Assembly (NCBI GenBank): GCA_036346355.1
Contig: CM070576.1
Coordinates: 10,275,558-10,339,557 of the forward strand
Reading direction: 5' to 3'
Length of the DNA stretch: 64,000 nt
Source of the DNA: Rhipidocladum racemiflorum
Taxonomy: Eukaryota > Streptophyta > Magnoliopsida > Poales > Poaceae
The notes beneath the pieces are model-generated. The model was not told where the DNA came from, did no database searches, and worked only from the letters and a program-made list of their open reading frames with translations. Each line of letters starts with the position of its first letter. The first letter of the stretch is position 1. Below are positions 1 to 11,010 of this stretch, in pieces. A program made the position numbers and the translations under genes.

Positions 1-199
1 TATCGCCAAGGCTGCGGGGGCTTTATCGGGTCTAGGAGCTCATCTGCCCGGATCAGGGTTGTAACTCTTAATGTTGTCTCTAAACCGTCTGTTTTTGGAT
101 TGTTGTAATCGGATCGGCTGTCTAATCGATCTTTTGTTTTGGCATTTGTGCTTTTGCAATCGGCTCCTGATCGTTTCTTTTACTGTGCTCAGGATCCGA
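1..199 (-). other. Gypsy-1 pol end and 3' untranslated region
   Basis: On the minus strand the tail of the integrase C-terminal region can be followed with frame changes to about position 190, where a TGA lies in the expected frame. The rest is non-coding element sequence. I see no gene or other signal here. Confidence 0.5.
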
Positions 200-1137
200 T
201 CCACACTCTAGGGTAGTATGTCTTTAAATATTTCCCATTGATTGCTTTGGGTAGTATGAATCCATCTAGGGTTTCAATTATATACGAGTTCCCGTCGATC
301 GGTCAACTTATTTTATAGGGTCCCTCCCATGTCGGAGACCATTTACCAAACGGCTATTCTTAGATCCGATTGGCAACAATGTTTTCCACACCAAATCGTC
401 TTTGTTGAAAGTTTTAGCCACAACCCTTTTGTTGTATACTCGAGCGACTCTTTCCTTATTTCTTTTGAGCCAATCTATCGTGGTTAGTCTTATTTCCGCC
501 AAATCATCCAAGTTATCAAGCACCGAATTTCTGTATTCATCGGCTGTCAAACTGTTTTGTTCAAACACTCTCACTGAGCCGATATTGATTTCCACGGGTA
601 AAACGGCTTCCTGCCCATACACCAGCTGGAATGGCGATAACTTGGTCGATCCATGGTAAGAAAGCCGATACGCCCACAAAGCCTCTGACAGTGTTGAGTG
701 CCAATTCCTTGGTTTTTCTTCGATTTTTCTTTTTATCATCTTTATCAATGTTTTGTTTGATGACTCGGCCTGCCTATTGGCCTGAGCATAATAAGGGGAG
801 GAATTAAGTAGTTTAATCCCAAAACTTTTCGCAAAGTCTTTGAATTCTTTAGATATGAACATTGTTCCTTGGTCGGTTGTGATTGTCTGGGGAATTCCAA
901 ACCGACGGACGATATGTTCATTGACGAAGCTGATTAGTTCCGTACTGGTGAACTTTTTGAGTGGTATGGATCTACCCATTTTGAGAAGTAATCGGTTGCT
1001 GCGAGAATAAACTTATGTCCTTTGCTAGATGCTGAAAAAATTTGGCCGATTATATCTATACCCCATCCCCTAAACAGCCAAGGTTTGGTGATCGGGTGTA
1101 AAGCCGACTCTGGTGCTGACTATACGTTACCGAATTT
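200..1137 (-). pseudogene. Gypsy-1 integrase catalytic core and C-terminal region (broken)
   Basis: This would insert element cDNA into chromosomal DNA as part of the Pol polyprotein. The first catalytic Asp region (GIDIIGQIF) reads around 1030-1060 in another frame from the rest. The open segment 308-979 carries the second Asp (ITTDQGTMF), the typical PYYAQANRQAESSNKTL stretch with the Glu, and the block LSPFQLVYGQEAVLPVEI typical of gypsy integrases. The C-terminal part changes frame below about 330. Stops separate it from the zinc-binding module upstream. D, D and E are all still encoded, but not in one frame, so no active enzyme is expected. Confidence 0.88.
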
Positions 1138-1419
1138 TTAACATGTTTGACATCCTTTGTAATACCTGAAGCAATCTTCCAACATTGTCGGCCAAAAGTA
1201 TCCTATTCGCCTTAGTATCCATTTCATTTTGTGAGCCGATTGATGTGACCCACAAATCCCTTCGTGGACTTCACCCATTGCTACCTTAGCCTCTTCGGTT
1301 CCCAAACACTTTAGCAGTAAGCCTTCCATGGTTCGAAAATACAAGGCATCTTCCATTACTACATACTTCAGAGCTTTCTGCTGGACTTTCCGTTCAGTCG
1401 GCTTAGAAGGGTCTAGCAA
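1138..1419 (-). pseudogene. Gypsy-1 integrase N-terminal zinc-binding domain (broken)
   Basis: A 93-residue open segment with the HHCC arrangement of retroviral-type integrase zinc domains: His in EVHEGICGSHQSAHK and Cys pair in YYKGCQTC at its end. It continues the Pol order between the RNase H region (1441-2631) and the integrase core (200-1137). An in-frame TGA near 1441 separates it from the RNase H segment and stops follow its last Cys. It normally helps integrase multimerise and bind LTR ends. Identification rests on motif spacing and synteny. Confidence 0.85.
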
Positions 1420-1440
1420 ATAGTTCTTTATTTCTATTCT

Positions 1441-2631
1441 TCAGTTGTCTGTATGGACGCACATTACTGCATTATTGATTAACTTGCCCGTCCATTGTGC
1501 GCCATCGGCTCTATATCCTGAAGCTTTTTGTGCCAACAAGTTGGCTTGGTCGTTCGATTCTCTGGGGATGTGGTTAATGGAAAAGGTAGTGAATGATCCG
1601 ACCAATTGTAGGCATTGTTGCAAGTACTTTTTCAACATGTTGTCATTACATTGAAATCCCCCTCTAACTTGCTGTACTACCAGCAAGGAATCTCCATAAG
1701 CACTGATGTTGCTCACCCCCACGCTTTCTAGTAACTGCAATCCCCTGAGTAACGCCTTGTACTCCGCTTGGTTATTTGAGCATCGGCTATTGAGCCGATA
1801 CGTGAACTCGAAAACATGTTCCTTCGGGGATATCAATACTATGCCGATGCCTCCGCCCTCCTGGCATACTGACTCGTCAAAGTATAGACGCCAAGGGGCG
1901 ACATCGACTAATCCAATCATAGTCTTGCTCCCTGTAAGGAAATCGGCTATAGCCTGTCCTTTGATAGCTTTAGCCGATTCGTACGTTAGGTCGAACTCTG
2001 TTAAGGCGTACGCCCATTTCCCGAGTCGACCTCGCAGGATTGGTGCCGATAGTATGTATTTAATAACGTCGATTTTGCATACCACAGTACAGTTTGATGC
2101 CAACATATAATGTCTTAGTTTTGTGCATGCGAAATACAGTGATAAGCATAACTTTTCTACCATGGGGTATCTAATTTCGATATCTAGAAGTCTTCGGCTC
2201 AAATAGAATATAGTATATTCTTTACCATTGGCCTCTTGTGTCAAAACTTCTCCTATTGCCTCCTCCTCAGCCGATATGTATAACCTAAAGGGTAACCCTT
2301 TTATTAGCGCGATCAATACCGGAGGTTTCATTAGATACCCTTTTATATCCTCAAAGGCTTTATGTTGATCGGCTCCCCACACAATCTCTTGGTTATCTTT
2401 TAGTTTAAGCAATGGGGTAAAGGCGCGAATCCGGCCGGACAGATTTGAAATAAAGCGTTGCAGATAATTGATTTTGCCGATCAATATCTGTAGTTCTTTC
2501 TTATTTGTCGGCGGTTTAATATCGACTATTGCTTTTACTTTTGTCTGGTTTACTTCAATCCCTTTTTCATGTACTGTGAATCCGAGGAATTGTCCAGCCG
2601 ATACTCCAAAGGCGCACTTGAGCGGATTCAT
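1441..2631 (-). pseudogene. Gypsy-1 RT connection, RNase H and second (archaeal-type) RNase H
   Basis: A 396-residue open segment. Residues about 1-110 are the RT thumb/connection (LIGKINYLQRFISNLSGR), about 110-230 the gypsy RNase H-like domain (FRLYISAEEEAIGEVLTQE), and about 245-380 a second RNase H with WRLYFDESVCQEGGGIGIVL, the carboxylate block NNQAEYKALLRGL, and YGDSLLVVQQV. This second domain is diagnostic for Tat-lineage elements and some others. The acidic residues D, E and D of the second domain are visible. A TAA at 2656-2658 separates it from the RT palm. Broken but well preserved. Confidence 0.9.
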
Positions 2632-2655
2632 TTTCAGCCCATGTGCCCTCGTGCT

Positions 2656-3251
2656 TTAAAACATTTTTTCTAAATCGGCCAAATGCTGCCAATCTTCTTT
2701 TGATTTTACGACGACGTCGTCAATGTAAATTTCTACAGTATGGCCGATTAGATCATGGAAGATATGGTTCATAGAACGTTGGTAAGTAGCCCCTGCATTT
2801 TTCAAGCTGAATGTCATGACGGTCCATTCATATAGTCCCAAAGCCCCTAGCACCTAAAGGTCGTTTTGGGTATATCGGCTTCGGCCATAAGTATTTCATT
2901 GTACCCGGCGTTCCCATCTAAAAAGCTTATGATTTTGTTTCCAGATGCAACGTCGATAAGCATATCGGCTATTGGCATCGAATACTCATCTTTTGGTGTG
3001 GCTTTGTTTAAATCTCTGAAGTCTACACATACCCGGAGCTTACCATTTTTCTTTTTCACGGGAACGATATTTGAGACCCACTCTGCATATCGGCAGGGCT
3101 GAATAAACTTGGCCTCTAATAATCGCTCTACTTCCTCCTTTATAGCGTCATATAATGTAGGATTAAACCGCCTTGGATATTGTTTAAATGGCCGATATCC
3201 AGCTTTTATGGGTAGCCGATGCTCAACGAGTTGTCGGCTTAATCCTGGCAT
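2656..3251 (-). pseudogene. Gypsy-1 reverse transcriptase, fingers and palm (broken)
   Basis: Two overlapping open segments form the RT. The upstream one (3251 down to 2847) has AGYRPFKQYPRRFNPTLYD, VPVKKKNGKLRVCVDFRDLN and ISFLDGNAGYNEILMAE. The downstream one (2853 to 2656) has MTFSLKNAGATYQRSMNHIF and the catalytic YIDDVVVKSK. A frameshift at about 2850 separates them, just after the conserved TTFRC. Upstream (3252-3406) the linker toward protease is readable only in pieces before CACTA-1 interrupts it. No active enzyme expected. Confidence 0.92.
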
Positions 3252-3403
3252 CTCGTAGTATTCCCACGCGAAGCAATCTCTGTATTTTTAAGCATCTCGA
3301 CCAACTTTGTTTTATTGTCCGGGTTTAATCTAGCGCTTATAAAAGTTGGTCTTTTCCCATACCCTTCTCCAATATTGACTTCTTCAAGCTCATCGGTAGA
3401 GGT

Positions 3404-3406
3404 GAA
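3404..3406. repeat. CACTA-1 target-site duplication GAA, left copy
   Basis: GAA lies immediately left of the terminal CACTACTACAG at 3407 and is repeated at 17225-17227 immediately right of the terminal GTAGTAGTG. A 3-bp duplication is characteristic of CACTA (En/Spm) transposons. Confidence 0.93.
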
Positions 3407-3812
3407 CACTACTACAGAACAAGCAATAGGCGTCGGCCCATCTGTGTCGGTTTTTTGCGAACCGACAGTGATAAATATTTTGTGTCGGTTCTAAAACTCA
3501 AAATGGCAGGAATCTTATTTGTGTCGGTTTGTAACTACAACCGACACAAATAATTATGTATTAGTGTCGGTTTGTAATTGAAACCGACACACATAGTATT
3601 TGTGTCGGTTTGTATATGGAACCGGCACAGATATAAAATTATTAGTGTCGGTTTTAATCACAAACCGACACAAATAGTTTCCCAAGTATTAGTGTCGGTT
3701 TCTAATTGGAACCGGTACAAATAAATCATTATTTATGTCGGTTGTAACAATAACCGACACAAATAAGTAAAATTTGTGCTAGTTCCGTTTACGAACCGAC
3801 ACTAATACGCCC
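3407..3812. repeat. CACTA-1 left terminal and subterminal repeat array
   Basis: About nine copies of GTGTCGGTT paired with AACCGACAC in inverted orientation every 40-60 bp, starting behind the 14-bp terminus. In En/Spm elements subterminal repeats bind the element's regulatory/TNPA-type protein and are needed for transposition (family knowledge). The same units occur at 16848-17224 and in CACTA-2. Confidence 0.9.
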
Positions 3813-3814
3813 CC

Positions 3815-3821
3815 TATATAA
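3815..3821 (+). promoter_or_regulatory. Candidate TATA box of the CACTA-1 transposase unit
   Basis: CCCCTATATAACCTGC directly follows the subterminal array, in the position where En/Spm-type elements place the promoter, and lies about 1 kb upstream of the first transposase codon. Inferred from sequence and position only. Confidence 0.45.
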
Positions 3822-4230
3822 CCTGCTACTCGCAGCTCCTGCTCCATTCCCGATCAGTTCTTCCTCCCCGACAGCAAACTCTTCCTTCTTTCCTTCTTGC
3901 TCCATTGATTGCATTTGCTGCATTTTGAGTGTTTGTACTTCCTCTAGTTGTTCTAAGGTGAATAATTTCTTCTCCTCTCTTGATATGTGGTGTTCTAGAT
4001 GCAATTTAATGTTTAGAATTTGTACAATTAAGGTTAATTTATATGTAGGTTTAGATTTAGTTTGTTTTAATTGGTGTAGCATTTTGTAGATGATGAATTT
4101 ATTACCTAGCTTGATATGTAGCTTAGTTTTGTATAATGTAGCTTAGTTTTAATTATATAATGTATAGCTTAGTTTTATATAATGTAATTTCTTCTCCTCT
4201 CTTGATATGTAGCTTAGGTTTATATAATGT

Positions 4231-4765
4231 AGATTAAAATTATGTCAATCTATTATTGTTAGCTAATTAATTATTATCAAACATATATTAAATTTTAATA
4301 AGCATTGATTTGTAATGATCTAGTTGAAATTTAATGTTTACATCTGATTCAATAAAGATTAAATTATATGATCTAGCATTTTGTAGATGGTGATTTTGTT
4401 TTTATTGATATAGCATTTTGTAGATGTTGAATTTATTACCTAGCTCCATTTGATGAAGTTTTGCTTACTTTTATATACTTTAGATTAAAATTATGTCCAT
4501 CTATTATTGTTAGCTAATTAATTATTATCAAACATATATTAAATTTTAATAAGCATTGATTTGTAATGATCTGGTTGAAATTTAATGTTTACATCTGATT
4601 CAATTAAGATTAAATTATATGATCTAGCATTTTGTAGATGTTGATTTTGTTTTTATAGATCTAGCATTTTGTAGATGTTGAATTTATTACCTAGCTCCAT
4701 TAGATGAAGTTTTGCTTAGTATTATATAATGTAGATTAAAATTATGTCTATCTATTATTGTTGAT
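4231..4765 (+). repeat. 251-bp tandem repeat in the 5' non-coding part of CACTA-1
   Basis: The block beginning AGATTAAAATTATGTC recurs at 4231, 4482 and 4733, giving two full 251-bp units and a short third one, each including GATCTAGCATTTTGTAGATG-type segments. The whole 3830-4868 stretch is AT-rich, without coding potential, and is probably leader or intron of the transposase gene. Confidence 0.8.
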
Positions 4766-4868
4766 CCAGTTGAAATTTCATACTTACATCTAGTTCAATT
4801 AAGGTTAATTTATATGTGGTTCAAATTAAAGGTTTATTTTGATAATCGTTTATGTTAATTAATCGTAG

Positions 4869-7800
4869 ATGGACCGGAGATGGATGTACAAAGGCGCATC
4901 ACATACAATGAGAATACATCGATGGCGTCTCGCTTTCTAAGATTCACGAGGAGGACAAGTTGCAAAAGAAAAAGGAATGCATACATTGTCCATGTATTGA
5001 TTGCAAGAATCAGAAGATGTTTTCAGACAAAGAGCATATCCACTTGCACTTGATTCGAACGGGTTTTTTACCTGGATATACACATTGGACAAGGCACGGT
5101 GAAGAAGAGATCATACATGAAGGGGATAACGTCATCAACGACGGAGCTGCCAACATGGTATCTGACATCGGTTCCGGATCCGATGAGGATAGGTTGCTCG
5201 TGGATGATGACAATAATCTGGCTCAGATGTTGCGTGATGCAAAAGGGAACTACACTAGTCAGAGAGTTTAATCAATTCCAATGTTTGATGGAGGACTCAC
5301 AAACCTTTGTTCCCGGTTGTAAGGAGGAATACACAAAGTTGCACACCGTGCTTTCACTACTAAAATTGAAGGCAAGCAATGGTTGGTCCGATAAAAGTTT
5401 CACGGCGTTGTTACATCTCTTGGCGGACATGCTTCCAGAGGGAAACGTATTGCCTGAAACCACATATCTTGCAAAGAAGGTTGTATGTCCATTGGGATTG
5501 CAAGTAGAAAGAATACATGCATGTCCAAATGACTGTACACTCTATCGCAAAGAGTATTCAGACATGCATGTATGTCCGGTATGCAAATCATCAAGATACA
5601 AGCGGAAGAGTGATGATTGCAATGTCAGCGAGGTGAAGAAAGGATCTCCTGCTAAAGTGGTATGGTATTTGCCAGTAATCCCTCGGTTGAAGCGTTTATT
5701 TGGAAACAAAAAGCACGCCAAATTGTTGCGATGGCACTCGAAAGAGCGTAAGAGGGATGGAAAGCTGAGACACCTGCCGATTACGCGATGGAGAACCATC
5801 GATAGGCTGTTCAGGAACAACTTCGGAAATGAACCTAGGAATATAAGGTTTGGATTGAGTACAGATGGAATGAATCCTTTCGGTAATATGAGTAGCATTC
5901 ATAGCACTTGGCCCGTGACTCTCTGTATCTACAAACTTCCTCCTTGGTTGTGTATGAAACGAAAGTACATTATGATGTCGCTGCTTATTTAAGGGCCGAG
6001 ACAACCTGGCAACGATATTGATGTATACCTGCAACCATTGGTGGAAGATCTTCGACATCGTGGAATGAAGGTGTGCGTGTATGGGATGAGTACAAACGGG
6101 AGTACTTCACTCTACATGCATTATTGTTTTGCACCATCAATGATTTTCCTGCCCTAGGTAACTTATCCGTCGTACTATAAAAGGGGCCAAAGCATGTCCA
6201 CAAGTGCTTCGATGAAACAGAAAGTGTGTGGTCGAGGAACTCAAGAAAAATCAGATATATGCGACACCGTGAGGTTCCTTCAAGGAATCACCCCTACCGC
6301 AATATGAAGAAACAATTCGACGGAACAAAGGAGAACGGTTTAGCTCCAAGGCCTCGTCGTGGGGAAGAAGTATATGATATGGTTAAGGATATTAATGTTG
6401 TACTTGGAAAAGGTAGTAATAATACTTCAAGATCCCGAACTGAGAAGACCACGTGGAAGAAGAGATCAGTATTTTGGGACTTGCCCTATTGGAAAGACTT
6501 AGAACTTCGACACTGCATCGATGTTATGCATGTAGAGAAGAATGTATGTGACAGCTTGATTGGTCTTTTATTGGATATTCGTAGCAAAACCAAGGATGGA
6601 CTCAAGTCACGAAAGGACCTAGAAGATATGAAAATCAGATCCGAGCTACATCCTCAAGATACCGGGTCGGGCCGACTTTATCTACCCCCAGCTTGCTACA
6701 CTCTATCCAAGAAAGAGAGAACAGAACTTTGCAAGTGCTTACATGGTGTGAAAGTTCCGTCCTGTTATTCCAAACATCAAAAAGCAGTCTCGATGACAGA
6801 TTTGAAGTTAAATGGAATGAAGTCTCATGATTGCCATGTGATGATGACACAAATGCTTCCTGTTGCAATTAGAGGTATTTTGCCTGGCAAAGTCCGAGAG
6901 ACAATAATGAGGTTATGTTTCTTCTTTAACGCAATTTCACAGAAGGTCATCGATCCCGTTGGACTATGTGAATCGCAGGATGATGTGGTCAAGACTCTCG
7001 CCAACCGGGTGATGTATTTTCCTCCATCCTTTTGATATCATGGTCCATCTCATTGTTCACCTTGTGAATGAGATAAAGATATGTGGCCCGTATTCTTGCA
7101 TCGATGTACCCGCTTGAGAGGTACATGGGAGTACTAAAGAAATATGTACGTAATCGATCTCACGGAGGGCTGCATTGTAGAAGGTTATGCAATCGAAGAG
7201 GTTATCGAAGTTCTGCGTCGATTACATGGACAACGTCGATCCGGTTGGTGTGCCTGTATCTCGACATGAGGGTAGGCTAGCCGAAAGGGGTCATCGGAAA
7301 GAAATCAATAAATACTTACGATCATGTTTTGTTCGAACAAGCACATTTCACGATCTTGCAACAATCGCTTGAGGTGTCCTCGTATATGGACTTGCATAAG
7401 GATGAGCTACGGAGGGAAAACCAAGGACGATCAGAGGTTTGGATAATAAAAGAGCACAACCGTTTGTTCAATCATTGGTTTAAGGAACACATGACTGGGA
7501 AAGAAACGAGTGTTACGTTGAGGTGGTTGGCAAAGGGGCCATCAGGTACAATCGTGACATGGCAAGGATACGATATAAATGGGTATACATTTTACACTAG
7601 AGCTCAAGATAGCAAAAGCACTTACCAAAACAGTGGTGTTCGCATAGATGCTTATGACAGCATAGGCAGTAAGAAGAGCAGCTTCTATGGTTTCATAGAG
7701 GAGATTTGGGAGCTCGACTATTGTATCTTCAAGATCCCGTTGTTTCGGTGTCGTTGGGTCCAACTCCCAAAGGGTGTGAAGGTGGATGGCTTCACTATTG

Positions 7801-8090
7801 TGAATACTGAACATGTTGGATACACAAATGAACCATTCGTACTAGCGAAGCAAGTAGCACAAGTCTTCTATGTAATCGACCCGGCAGATAAGAAGCGCCA
7901 TGTTGTTCTTCACGGAAAAAGAAGGATCGTCGGAGTTGAGAATGTCGTGGATGAGGATGAGTACAACCAGTTTGACGAGTTGCCACCTTTCGTAGATGGA
8001 AGCATTAGGCTAGAGGAAGAAACCACTGAGGAAGAAGCTACCTATCATCGCGATGATCATGAAGAAGGGCAAATTGTGAAAGAAAATTAG
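4869..8090 (+). pseudogene. TNP2-like CACTA transposase (broken)
   Basis: The catalytic transposase of En/Spm-type elements. A first ATG at 4869 (MDRRWMYKG) is followed by a frameshift, then a transposase-associated zinc region (4960-5271, CPCIDCKNQKMFSDKEHIHLHL). The TNP2 domain runs about 5260-6660: ADMLPEGNVLPETTY, CPVCKSSRYKRK, FWDLPYWKDLELRHCIDVMH. A DUF4218-like part (6700-7300) contains KLNGMKSHDCHVMMTQMLP, and a DUF4216-like part (about 7560-7950) contains FKIPLFRCRWVQLPKGV. I see frameshifts near 4920, 5262, 6058 and 7037 and stops at 5990-5992 and 6179-6181. Not functional as it stands, although some breaks could be unrecognised introns. Confidence 0.92.
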
Positions 8091-8149
8091 CTAGGAGTAT
8101 GTCAATGTGATGTAAAAAATATAATATAAATATGATGTCAAATATATGC

Positions 8150-8601
8150 ATTTATGTGGACTTTTAGTTGTTTTTCTCATGTTGATTACAATTTTAGGAT
8201 ATTTTTATAATATAAAAAAGCTAGAAATCCTATCTTTTAAATAAATTATATACGTATTATATATTTATATGGACTTTTAGTTATTATTATCATGTTGATT
8301 TCAATTTTGGGATATTTTTATAGTATAAAAAACTAGGAATCCTACCTTATATATTAATACACTGAAAAGATTACAATTTTAGTTATTATTCTCATGTTGA
8401 TTACAATTTTAGAATATTTTTATAATATAAAAAAAACTAGGAATCCTAGATTATAAAAAAGTATATACCTATTATATATTTATATAGACTTTTAGTTATT
8501 ATTCTCATGTAGATTACAATTTTAGTATATATCCTAGCTTATAATCTAAAAAAACTAGAAATCCTACCTTTAAAATAAGATATATAGCTATTATATTAAT
8601 G
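8150..8601 (+). repeat. AT-rich tandem array after TNP2, partly duplicated at 10459-10735
   Basis: Units of about 105-125 bp containing GACTTTTAGTTATTATTCTC and AAACTAGGAATCCTA repeat about four times. A shorter version with the same unit order occurs at 10459-10735, so the two blocks form a direct repeat around 8602-10458. Confidence 0.75.
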
Positions 8602-8607
8602 CATTTT

Positions 8608-8806
8608 TAGTGTCGGTTCGTAGTTTCAACCGGCACAAGTATTCACATTTAGTGTCGGTTTTAATATGGAACTGACACTAAAACTAACTTTTTTGTGTCG
8701 GTTCGTAGTTTCAACCGGCACAAGTATTCACATTTAGTGTCGGTTTTAATATGGAACCGACACTAATATGTATGTTGTGTCGGTTGTTTCATTGAACCGA
8801 CACAAA
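8608..8806. repeat. Internal cluster of subterminal-type GTGTCGGTT repeats
   Basis: Five GTGTCGGTT-type units paired with AACCGACAC or AACCGGCAC lie 8 kb away from either end of CACTA-1. Most of the cluster is a tandem duplication of about 82 bp (TTTAGTGTCGGTTCGTAGTTTC... and its copy). Such repeats are normally terminal, so this may be a relict of a nested or rearranged element end. Confidence 0.8.
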
Positions 8807-8819
8807 ATACTCCTGCACC

Positions 8820-9163
8820 CTTTTAAGTCCACGCCGTGCCCTTGAACCCTAAAACCTAAGTCCCTCCACGCCGTGCCCTTGAACCCTGAACCTAAGTCTG
8901 TCACCCCCGTCCCCGTCCGCGTCACCGCCCACGCCTTCGCCCTCGGGCACCGTGCACGCCTTCGCCCCCGGGCACCGTCCACGCCGCCCGGACGCCACCC
9001 ACGCCGCCCGAGCGCCGACGCCGACTCAGGACGCCACCCACGCCGCCCGAAGCGCCGACGCCGACGCGAAGGAGGCGGCGGTGCGGGATCCTAGCTGCTT
9101 CCGCCCCGAGCTCCTCTCCTCCGTCACCTCCATCAAATCCGACTACCTCGCGGCAGCAGGTTA
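8820..9163 (+). pseudogene. GC-rich exon-like segment inside CACTA-1 (possible captured host exon)
   Basis: A sharp rise in GC within AT-rich element DNA. The last part reads openly as a peptide containing EAAVRDPSCFRPELLSSV and ends at GCAGCAG followed by GT, a plausible splice donor. Upstream, proline/arginine-rich repeats of ACGCCACCCACGCCGCC dominate and look unconstrained. I do not recognise the protein. Captured exons of this kind are known for CACTA elements. Function and origin are unassigned. Confidence 0.4.
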
Positions 9164-9169
9164 GGTGAC

Positions 9170-10458
9170 CCCCCGCAAACCCCGGTTTTACTCACCATGA
9201 CACCGCCAATAGTTTTTCTTGGTTTTGCAATGAAATGTCATGTGGTCAAGCTCTGTATTGCAATGTATGCTGTTGTGCCGTGTCAGAGCTGATCGAATGC
9301 CATGTTTGTGAATGCGCACAACATCACTTTCATGAGATTAGGATCTTATACAGCTTCACTCGGGTAGCATTCTGCTCAATGGGTGTTTGGCCAAGCCCCT
9401 AGGCACAAGGATTTCTGCATGGGTTTGGGGCTAGTTGTCGACTTAGCTGAGCTTTGGCAGTGGTAAATTTACTCTTCGACTAGTTTTGTTAAGTTTGTGC
9501 AGCAATAAGGAACCAAGAGATGAACTTTGGTACTTGGGTACCTGTTAATGTATATGTGGCATAAGCAGGCAACAAAAATCGTAGTTTTTCTTGGTTTTGC
9601 AATGAAATGTCTATTGTGAAAACTTCACTTGGTATGCTAATGGAGACTTCCAAGATGTGCATCTTTTTGAGATATTGCCTTTTGGTTACATACTGCACGT
9701 AAAAGAAATTCTTTGTGCTAATGAAATAGCATGTTTAGCAGATTACCTTTTCCTAGTGAATTAACCTGCCAGTATTTTCATAGCATTTGTATGCTACACC
9801 GTATTTACCCTTCTTTTTCAAAACAGAAAACATGGTTTTTCTTCTGATTCTGCACCGTATTGTGTTGAGTGTGTTTACTGGTGGTTCTGGTATATGAACT
9901 CCTTGTTATATGGTTTGCATTCTTGTTGTTCACACTCGTACAGTATGCTGGTTATTTTCTATGCATCTGGATTTCAGGTTACTAGCTAGCATGTAATGGT
10001 ACTTGAGACTGCTGATTGATACTGGAGTGCTACAGCAGACCATTTCTTGCGCCATGCCACTAGTATTGTTACAATTTTTAAATCTGGAATTGATGGTTTA
10101 TATGCTCATGTTCAATTTGGGTTGTATCAAATCCATTCGTATATGCTACTGCATTCTTTTTGTAGAAAGGGATTACTAGGGCATGCAACCATACTTTATT
10201 CTAGCTATATGAGGCATCTTTTGGCTTTCTTTCTTCTATTTAATTGTGATTCTTATTTATTCAGTATATGTTATGTTTCAGTATTCGAGGATTAGAATAT
10301 TCTATGTCAATGCTTCAATGTTTTCTTCTTATTTTTCTTTTATTGCTCGATGATGCAAATTGGGTCAAATGATGAATTGAACAAATAAGGTTGTGAATTA
10401 GGCCTTGAATCAGTAGACATCCATGCTACAAATTGTTTAATTCCTATGCATTAGATAA
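9170..10458. other. Non-coding spacer of CACTA-1, intron-like
   Basis: T-rich sequence without long open frames, consistent with introns or downstream sequence of the exon-like segment at 8820-9163. GTTTTTCTTGGTTTTGCAAT is present twice, near 9210 and 9583, indicating a local duplication. No recognised gene. Confidence 0.5.
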
Positions 10459-10735
10459 AGTATATACGTATTATATATTTATATGGACTTTTAGTTATTA
10501 TTATCATGTTGATTTCAATTTTGGGATATTTTTAGAATATAAAAAACTAGTAATCCTTCCATTTTATATTAATACACTGAAAAGATTACAATTTTAGTTA
10601 TTATTCTCATGTTGATTACAATTTTAGAATATTTTTATAATATCAAACAAACTAGGAATCCTAAATTATAAAAAAAGTATATACCTATTATATATTTATA
10701 TAGACCTTTTAAATAAGATATATAGCTATTATATT
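10459..10735 (+). repeat. Second copy of the AT-rich array
   Basis: Matches 8248-8601 in order and content, lacking part of the last unit. It marks the right side of a direct repeat that encloses the internal GTGTCGGTT cluster and the exon-like segment. 10736-11010 that follows holds a CTCTTAA-rich leader just before the ATG at 11011. Confidence 0.75.
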
Positions 10736-11010
10736 AATACCTTAAACTGCATGATTAGGAAGGTAAGGATTCAAGGCCTTCTTTACATAGTTAATTGTTT
10801 GGTTCAAATGAGATAAACTTGACCCAGGTGTAGATGAGGTAAGAGCTAGTCTCTAGCATTGCTACACCAATTGCCTGAGAGCACTACCAATCATTGGACT
10901 TTCTCTTAACCTTGTATGTACAAAATAACTCTTAACTTACCTTCTCTTAAATTTGCTTCTCTTAACTTTCTTTCTCTTAAATTCTATATCAATAGCTTCA
11001 TCAACAACAG

